Origin: Oligosphaera ethanolica
GTDB taxonomy: Bacteria; Verrucomicrobiota; Lentisphaeria; Oligosphaerales; Oligosphaeraceae
DNA length: 64,000 bases
Direction: 5' to 3'
NCBI RefSeq assembly: GCF_030814695.1
Contig: NZ_JAUSVL010000001.1
Location: 1,302,001-1,366,000, forward strand
The translations under genes and the position numbers were made by a program. This document shows positions 58,361-64,000 of this stretch, piece by piece. The notes below the pieces were generated by a model. The model made no database searches and was not told where the DNA came from. It saw only the letters and a list, made by a program, of their open reading frames with translations. Every line of letters begins with the position of its first letter. The first letter of the stretch is position 1.

Positions 58361-59365
58361 ATGCAGACGGGACATTGTTCAGTATGTGAAAAGCGCAAAG
58401 GCAAGCGTGCTTGCCCTGCCTTAGGCGGGAAAAGCATATGCCCCGAATGCTGCGTCAGCCGGCGCGGTGCTCCCTGCGGCGACTGCGAGCACTACGTCGC
58501 CGCCATGCGCCTGGCCGTAGATCGCTACCGCACGACCGACAAACACCCTTTCATCATCAACACCACCCACGAGGATGACATTGCCGATGTCCTTGAGGAG
58601 CTCGCTGATACGGGCGACACGGAGAAAGCGCTGGAAGCCCTGGAACAGTACGCCGATGACACGTCTCCCTACTATCTCTACGCACTGGGAGTTATCTGTT
58701 CCACTAATGACGAAAACGAGGAGGCATCGGAATATTATCTGAGCGCCATCATGATGTTTCCGTTTTTTGCCCATGCTTGGTACAACCTCTCCTGCTCATT
58801 GCTGGCGGATGGATATTCAAGCTTTGCTTACGATGCCTGCCACATCGCGATGAATCTGATGCCACCAACGCATCACCTCCACATCAAAGCCAAAGAACAG
58901 CTGCGTGACATGGCGGACATATACGCCCGTAGCGGCCCGCTTTTTTCGCTTGCGGCTACCATGATCCGCAGGCGGACATTAATCGGCTACGAGAATATGA
59001 TCATCAGTGATCCGCGACGGGCTGCCAATGGCTTCCAAAAAATGTTGGCAGAAGAACCCCATACAGTGCAACTCCACAACAATCTCGGCGTCTGCTATAT
59101 CCATATGAGGCGCAAGGACGACGCCATACGGGAATTCCAAACAGCCTTGGACCTGGACCCGAACGACGACATCGCCCGCGCTAACCTCAGGTACATAAAA
59201 AACACCCCCGCCGACTCTCCACAAACGGAGAATCCCGGTATGATCATAGACAGCTATGGCGACTTTCGGCAAACGCTAATCCACAAGGCCGCCGTCAATT
59301 CCCAGCATAGCGAAGCAATCAGAATGCTTTTCGCGCTCTACTGCCCCGCCCCGCCTGCCGACTAG
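58361..59365 (+). CDS. Cysteine-rich zinc-binding TPR protein
   Basis: The 334-residue protein has an N-terminal cysteine cluster: CSVCEKRKGKRACPALGG, then CPECC, then CGDCEHY, suggesting two zinc sites. TPR-like helical pairs follow (YYLYALGVICS, AHAWYNLSCSLLADGY, VQLHNNLGVCYIHMRRKDDA, then FQTALDLDPNDDIARANLRY). The ATG at 58361 has AAAGG eight bases upstream; earlier in-frame ATGs at 58355 and 58310 fit less well. No enzymatic motif is seen; it is probably a protein-interaction factor. Confidence 0.8.
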   Translation: MQTGHCSVCEKRKGKRACPALGGKSICPECCVSRRGAPCGDCEHYVAAMRLAVDRYRTTDKHPFIINTTHEDDIADVLEELADTGDTEKALEALEQYADDTSPYYLYALGVICSTNDENEEASEYYLSAIMMFPFFAHAWYNLSCSLLADGYSSFAYDACHIAMNLMPPTHHLHIKAKEQLRDMADIYARSGPLFSLAATMIRRRTLIGYENMIISDPRRAANGFQKMLAEEPHTVQLHNNLGVCYIHMRRKDDAIREFQTALDLDPNDDIARANLRYIKNTPADSPQTENPGMIIDSYGDFRQTLIHKAAVNSQHSEAIRMLFALYCPAPPAD

Positions 59366-59561
59366 CGACAGCAGGCACCGACACTGCAGCGAGGCCAAAA
59401 AAGCAGCGGCCAGAAAAGCATTACGCGATCAGCGGCTGGCAGTCGCTGCAACTTTGGGTCCGCTGCCGACCAAGCCTCTGCAGCCGGTGACAATCTCCAA
59501 GCGCTACGCGCGCGGCTGTGTGCGTAACGCGCTAGGCGGGCGGCAGCCGCGAGCGTCGATT

Positions 59562-60083
59562 TTACTTTTGCAGGGCGACCAGACGGTTGTAGATATCGGC
59601 ATTTGCGCTACTGAAGCAGCAGAAGATGACCTTCTTGACGGATCGCGCGGGAAATGTCTTCACGGTGGCCAGGGCAATCTCGGCGGCGGCCTCCTTGGGA
59701 TAGCCATAGACGCCGGTAGAAATGCAGGGAAAAGCGATGGCCTGGCACTGCTTCTCTTCGGCCCGCTGCAGGCTGTTGGCATAGCTGTTTGCGAGCAAGG
59801 CCGCTTCGCCGTGTTCGCCGTCCTGATAGACTGGTCCTGGGGTGTGAATCACTTATTTGCAGGGCAGATTTCCGGCGCCAGTCAGATAGGCCTGGCCCGT
59901 TTCGCCCCGGTGGTCTGGCAAGCCTGCCACCATGGCCCGGCACTCTGCCAGCAGCGCCCCGCCGGCAGCGCGATGGATAGCGCCGTCCACGCCGCCACCG
60001 CCAAGCAGGCCGCAATTAGCGGCATTAACAATGGCGTCAACCTGTAGGGTCGTGATGTCGCCGGTGATAATCTCGATATTCAT
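59562..60083 (-). pseudogene. Macro-domain (YmdB-like ADP-ribose) gene interrupted by one in-frame stop
   Basis: The frame starts [20 protein letters not shown] and has [20 protein letters not shown] (ADP-ribose-binding loop). It then hits TAA (59855-59853) after GNLPCK. The same frame continues without shift as VIHTPGPVYQDGEHGE, then AFPCISTGVYGYPKEAAAEI. In YmdB-like proteins the sequence is LPAK-x-VIHT, often with Tyr, so a single Tyr-to-ochre change explains it. The codon after the stop is GTG, so the C-terminal half could in principle be re-initiated. All other key residues remain, suggesting a recent lesion, readthrough or a sequencing error. It lies 66 bases after the pRiA4b-like gene. 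Confidence 0.85.
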
Positions 60084-60149
60084 AACACGTTGTTCCCCAG
60101 TAAATGCAGCCACTTTTCCACATCGTCCCTGGTTGGGGCTGGGCCTCGC

Positions 60150-60725
60150 TTAACCGTGCAGACGCTTGTTGACTGCGTCCATATCGAAGTGTTCCGGGTC
60201 GAACTTGCCATTGTGCCATTCGCGGAACACCAGTTGCGCCTCAGTGGGGGTCTTTGTGGTCTGCGCTTCAAGAAAATCCAAATAGCCGTAAGGGCCGCCG
60301 CAGTCCTCAGGCGGACAGGCCCGCGCACCACCGACGCAGACGGGGTACTTGTTGGAAGGAAGCAACGGCAGAAATTTTTCCGCGACGATTTTGTGTTCCC
60401 AGTCATCGCCAAAGTCGTAGGTGTACAAGAACTTTTGTTTTTCGCTTGTGATGACCTCGGCCAGGGTCACGTCGCTCTCATCTTCGGCCTCACTGTAGCC
60501 GAATCCCTTTTCTTCGTAGCGCGTATCGTCAATAAGAAAGCTATGCGGGTGTTCAAATTGCCAGCCCATGGCGACTTGGATGACCCAATGCAATCTGCCA
60601 AGAGACATATCATCAAGAAGAACCACCCGGCGCCAGATGGTCGGCTTGATCCGGCACAGCTGCACCTTGAATAGGATTGCCTTCGTTGGCACTTGAACAG
60701 ACTTCTTTTTTTGCCTAGTCGCCAT
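60150..60725 (-). CDS. Plasmid pRiA4b ORF-3-like protein
   Basis: The protein has 191 residues. It carries LCRIKPTIWRRVVLLDDMSL, LHWVIQVAMGWQFEHPHSF, YTYDFGDDWEHKIVAEKFLP and ACPPEDCGGPYGYLDFLEA, all characteristic of the pRiA4b ORF-3 family. The function is unknown. It is commonly carried on mobile DNA and stands upstream of the damaged macro-domain gene. The ATG at 60725 has GCGAGG upstream; the ATG at 60758 is less likely. Confidence 0.9.
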   Translation of the reverse strand: MATRQKKKSVQVPTKAILFKVQLCRIKPTIWRRVVLLDDMSLGRLHWVIQVAMGWQFEHPHSFLIDDTRYEEKGFGYSEAEDESDVTLAEVITSEKQKFLYTYDFGDDWEHKIVAEKFLPLLPSNKYPVCVGGARACPPEDCGGPYGYLDFLEAQTTKTPTEAQLVFREWHNGKFDPEHFDMDAVNKRLHG

Positions 60726-60805
60726 GTGATTACGCCTCGCTTTGCTTGTTCGTGGCATGGAATTAAGGGCCCTGCAAACACACCTTCATCACGCACGTCG
60801 CTGCC

Positions 60806-62098
60806 TCAGGTCGGTTCGGGCAGATCGCAGGTGTCAGCAATAACCACGGTGGCGTCTTCGACGGCGCGGCTCCGCCGCCAGGCCGGGTGCTGGTCGCGCC
60901 AAGCGATGCGGACATGGTCAAGCGTGACCGCGTCGGCGTGGCTGACGCGCAGAAAGGTATCCGGGTAGGCTGCGGGGGCGGGGTCCAGCACACAGGGCCC
61001 GACCGTCAAATCGACGCTGCTGATGTTGATGCGGCGCGGGCGAGTGAGGGCGCTGCCACTGATCTCACAGTTGCCATAGCAGCTGCCGTACAAGCCATTC
61101 ACGCGGATATTCTCAATCAGCGCCGTCGCCGACGGCGCGCCAGAGACAATCTTCAGGGGAAAGGCCACGCTGTGCAGCTGGATATTGCTGATTGCCAGGT
61201 CGGAAATCGCCACGCCCGTCGAGGGCGGCAGATACGCCGACTGCAGCAGAAACGCGGTTGACGCCCGGCGCACGACGATGTTGGCGATGGCGGTATGGCG
61301 GATGACGCCCGTGCCGACACCGATGCGGAAGGCGCAGATCGAGGTATCCAGCACGCAGTTGCTGATGGCCACGTCTTCGCAGGTGCGCGTCTTGTCCTTG
61401 AGTCGTTGCGGGTTGGCGCGCAGGGTGATGGCGTCGTCGCCGGTACGGATCAGGCAGTCGCTGACCACGACCTGCCGGCAGCAGTCGATATCGATGCCAT
61501 CGGTATTGGCGGCGTCCGGCGGGTTGTCGATGCGCAGGCCCGTGGCCACGACGTCTTCGCAACCATAGAACAGGCAGGTCCAGCAGCAGGCATTGCGCAG
61601 GGTCAGGCCGCTAACGCGGACATCGCTGCACTCGCAAAAAAGAAGCATTTGGCCGGGGCGCAGGCGCTCTTTGTCCCGCGCGTGGCGAATGCCCTGGCTC
61701 CAGCCAAAGCGCGGTGGATAGGGCGGTGCTTCGGTCTCGAAGAAGACGGGGCCATTGCCGTCGATGCAGCCGCTGCCGGTCAGGGCGACATCCGTCACCT
61801 CGACGGCCAGGATAAGATGCGCGCCATTCCACTGTTCCCGCTCAGAGCGCATGTTCTGCACAAAGGCGTCATCGGCATTGTAGTCGTCCAGATTGGGGCT
61901 GCCGAGAAGAATCGCGCCCTTTTCCAGATGCAATTCCACGTGATCGCGCAGCCAGATCGTGCCGGTGACGAAGGTCCCCGGCGGCACCATTACCGTTCCT
62001 CCGCCTGCGGCGGTGCAAGCGTCGACTGCCGCCTGGATGGCTGCCGTGTTAACCGTCCGCCCATCTGCCAACGCGCCGAAATCCGTGATCAGGTACAT
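60806..62098 (-). CDS. GH28 polygalacturonase-like parallel beta-helix protein
   Basis: The protein has 430 residues and starts MYLITDFGALADGRTVNTAA, with a pectate-lyase-like N-terminus (GGGTVMVPPGTFVTG) and right-handed beta-helix repeats. The GH28 acids are present in NTDGIDID and TGDDAITLRA. The usual GHG histidine motif is replaced by FRIGVGTG and no RIK motif is found, so activity on pectin is doubtful. No signal peptide is seen from this start, which has AGGAG upstream. A longer frame from 62284 adds no signal peptide. The upstream SSS symporter probably imports the sugar acted on. Confidence 0.82.
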   Translation of the reverse strand: MYLITDFGALADGRTVNTAAIQAAVDACTAAGGGTVMVPPGTFVTGTIWLRDHVELHLEKGAILLGSPNLDDYNADDAFVQNMRSEREQWNGAHLILAVEVTDVALTGSGCIDGNGPVFFETEAPPYPPRFGWSQGIRHARDKERLRPGQMLLFCECSDVRVSGLTLRNACCWTCLFYGCEDVVATGLRIDNPPDAANTDGIDIDCCRQVVVSDCLIRTGDDAITLRANPQRLKDKTRTCEDVAISNCVLDTSICAFRIGVGTGVIRHTAIANIVVRRASTAFLLQSAYLPPSTGVAISDLAISNIQLHSVAFPLKIVSGAPSATALIENIRVNGLYGSCYGNCEISGSALTRPRRINISSVDLTVGPCVLDPAPAAYPDTFLRVSHADAVTLDHVRIAWRDQHPAWRRSRAVEDATVVIADTCDLPEPT

Positions 62099-62253
62099 GC
62101 CGTGCTCCTGGTTGCGCCGCTGTTCAGTCTCACCGCGGACAACACATCCGCCGGCCGCACTCCAAAGTGTACCCGCTTTGGCAATTGTCAACCCGCGCTG
62201 CCCATAGAAAGCGGCGCGGGCGACAAGGTGATGGCACGCTGGCGCAATAGACT

Positions 62254-63909
62254 TCAGCGGCGAGGCGGGCGTACGCCCATGCAAAGCTCAAGATGGCTCT
62301 CGTCTAGCTTTTTCGTGAATAGCGACACCACGACGGTCACCACAATCGCCAGTGGCAGACCGATGATGAGCGGATCGACATAGGCCCAAACGAAGGGCCC
62401 GAAGCTCAGCGGGCCGCCCTCACCCACCGCCAGCGACGTCCGCCCGAACACCGCCTTACAGAACAGCAGGGCCTTCGCCGTGGTATCGTGAATCAGCAGC
62501 ATCCACAGGAAGCTGGCCAAAGCGCCGCTGAGCATGCCGGCAATGGCCGCCGCCTTGGTGATGCTACGCGTCCACAGCCCACCGACATACATGGGCAGAA
62601 AAGCACAGGCGCACAGCCCGAAGAAAATGGACGTGCCCCGGGCGACAATCTCCACGCCGGCCTTGCCCATGGTTTTTTCCAGGTAGTAGCCCAAATAGAC
62701 GCTGACGAGGACGCCGACCACCACGCCAACGCGCGAGGCCATGGCGCCGCCGCGACCGCCCTTCTTGGCTCCGTGCCCTAGCGCCTGCTCATAAAAATCC
62801 CGCCCGGCAGAGGTGCCCATGGCATGAATTTGACTGCTGATGGTGCTCATGGCAGCCGATAGCAAGGTCAGCATGAATAAAACGGAAAACCACTCCGGCA
62901 TACGCCCCTTGACGTACATGGGAATAATCGCCTCCACATCGCCACCGGCGGCCGCAATGGCGATCTTGCCCATGGTTTCCTGAAAATAGACGTTGGTCAG
63001 CGCGCCGACCACAAAGGCCACGCCCGTCATCATCAGAATGAACACGCCGCCAACCGCGACTGCCCGGTTTAGTTCACGCTGACCTTTGACGGTCATGTAG
63101 CGCACGGCCAACTGCGGTTGGGCCAGCACGCCAATGCCGACACCCATGACGATCGTACTCACCAGCGTCCACCATAACGGCGACCCGAAGGCCGGCATAG
63201 CCGTCCACCCCCGATGCCCGCCCTGCTGCAACTTCACCGGCACCATGTCAGCCATGGCCGTCAATTTGGCGTGGGCCTCCGACACCCCGCCCATGTGCCA
63301 GTAGGTCAGAACTATCAACACGGTCATCCCTATCAGCATGATCGTGCCCTGCAAAGCATCGCTGTACATCACGCCCTTCATACCGCCCATGACCACATAA
63401 AGCGTGATCAGAGCCGAAAAAATAAACAGCGCCACCTCATACGGGATGTGCAATTGCTGCGACAAATACTTCGCCGCGCCAATCAACACCGCCGACGCGT
63501 ACAACGGCATGAACACAAAAATCAATACCGCCGCGCCACCCTGAATAAAACGCGACTGGAAACGCCGCCCCAAAAGCTCAGGAAATGTATGCGCGTCCAA
63601 ACGCAAACCCATGCGACGCGTCCGCCCACCAAAAAACACAAACGCTAAAAAAATTCCACAGAAAATATTCAGCACCGTCAGCCACAACAGCCCCATCCCA
63701 AAAACACCAGCCGCTCCCCCAAAACCGACAATGGCCGACGTGCTGATAAAGGTCGCCCCGTACGACATCGCCATGACATACGGATGCGTTCGTCGACCAG
63801 CTAACAAAAAGTCCGTCGCCCCAGCCGTCGACTTGTACCCGCAATAGCCCAAATAACCAATTGCCAAAAGATAGACAACAACCGATAACGTCATCCAAAT
63901 CGAAAACAT
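62254..63909 (-). CDS. Sodium:solute symporter (SSS family)
   Basis: This 551-residue transporter has about 13 membrane segments. Typical motifs are YKSTAGATDFLLAGRR at the N-terminus, GATFISTSAIVGFGGAAGVF (Na-site region), VVMGGMKGVMYSDALQGTIM and LLSAAMSTISSQIHAMGTS. It would couple sodium entry to uptake of a sugar or carboxylate. The start at 63909 has GGAGGG six bases upstream. The 155-base gap to the GH28-like gene suggests shared transcription. Confidence 0.93.
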   Translation of the reverse strand: MFSIWMTLSVVVYLLAIGYLGYCGYKSTAGATDFLLAGRRTHPYVMAMSYGATFISTSAIVGFGGAAGVFGMGLLWLTVLNIFCGIFLAFVFFGGRTRRMGLRLDAHTFPELLGRRFQSRFIQGGAAVLIFVFMPLYASAVLIGAAKYLSQQLHIPYEVALFIFSALITLYVVMGGMKGVMYSDALQGTIMLIGMTVLIVLTYWHMGGVSEAHAKLTAMADMVPVKLQQGGHRGWTAMPAFGSPLWWTLVSTIVMGVGIGVLAQPQLAVRYMTVKGQRELNRAVAVGGVFILMMTGVAFVVGALTNVYFQETMGKIAIAAAGGDVEAIIPMYVKGRMPEWFSVLFMLTLLSAAMSTISSQIHAMGTSAGRDFYEQALGHGAKKGGRGGAMASRVGVVVGVLVSVYLGYYLEKTMGKAGVEIVARGTSIFFGLCACAFLPMYVGGLWTRSITKAAAIAGMLSGALASFLWMLLIHDTTAKALLFCKAVFGRTSLAVGEGGPLSFGPFVWAYVDPLIIGLPLAIVVTVVVSLFTKKLDESHLELCMGVRPPRR

Positions 63910-63928
63910 GCTGGTTCCCTCCACCTAT

Positions 63929-64000
63929 TTACAGCTCGTCCTTGACCAAATTCTCTTCGCGGCGCCACTGCTGAAGCTCCTCCGGCGGCTCCTCAACCGG
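63929..64000 (-). CDS. C-terminus of a small ORF upstream of the symporter (partial)
   Basis: Only the last 23 codons are inside the window. They encode an acidic tail PVEEPPEELQQWRREENLV ending in KDEL, stopping 19 bases before the symporter start. SSS symporters of PVC bacteria are often preceded by a small, about 50-residue, one-span accessory peptide with an acidic tail, which this resembles. The 5' part lies outside the window, so the identity is tentative. Confidence 0.5.
   Translation of the reverse strand, partial: PVEEPPEELQQWRREENLVKDEL

Overview
The window looks like a chromosomal segment from a GC-rich (by eye roughly 60%) anaerobic bacterium of the PVC group, most likely Lentisphaerota (Lentisphaeria). 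The phylum is an inference. It rests on a pseudopilin with an [13 protein letters not shown]-terminus and no glycine before the Phe, a hydrazine-synthase-alpha-like cytochrome with discoidin modules, a GtaA/DUF4965-like protein, a small peptide before an SSS symporter, and families of short interspersed repeats. No oxygen-dependent enzyme is evident, and an Asr-type sulfite reductase operon fits anaerobic life.

Positions 1-25.2 kb are almost entirely information-processing genes on the minus strand. In transcription order: rpsA; tRNA-Thr, tuf, rpmG, tRNA-Trp, secE, nusG, rplK, rplA, rplJ, rplL; rpoB, rpoC; rpsL, rpsG, a divergent fusA; rpsJ, rplC, rplD, rplW, rplB, rpsS. The S10 cluster then stops at a strong terminator, and the next gene is a non-ribosomal peptide synthetase that runs off the left edge. 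The drug-target genes carry two substitutions at classical resistance positions (RpsL K88R and RpoB H526N, E. coli numbering).

A gap of about 1.2 kb (25.24-26.43 kb) is filled with duplicated hairpin-rich repeats. Relatives of these recur at 56-58 kb. From 26.4 to 36.1 kb come ispG; a membrane-anchored zinc-ribbon pseudokinase; thrS-infC-rpmI-rplT, in which infC appears to start at an AUC codon; hisB; a cupin-like protein; and dapB.

From 36.3 to 47.1 kb lie a 1169-residue secreted cytochrome-like protein, a FecBCD/BtuFCD-type ABC importer, a pseudopilin, a ferritin-like protein, asrABC and a TIGR04076-like protein. The last nine of these are co-directional on the minus strand and may form one or two redox or metal-related transcription units.

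From 47.4 to 64 kb the content is mixed metabolism. It includes a ribulokinase, an HpcH/HpaI aldolase, a GNAT acetyltransferase, a GtaA-like protein, overlapping aroA-aroC, a PIG-L deacetylase, a repeat-dense non-coding block, a Gfo/Idh/MocA oxidoreductase, tRNA-Pro, a zinc-finger TPR protein, a macro-domain gene broken by one stop codon, a pRiA4b ORF-3-like protein, a GH28-like protein, an SSS symporter and the tail of a small peptide gene. All calls come from reading the sequence; no database search was run.
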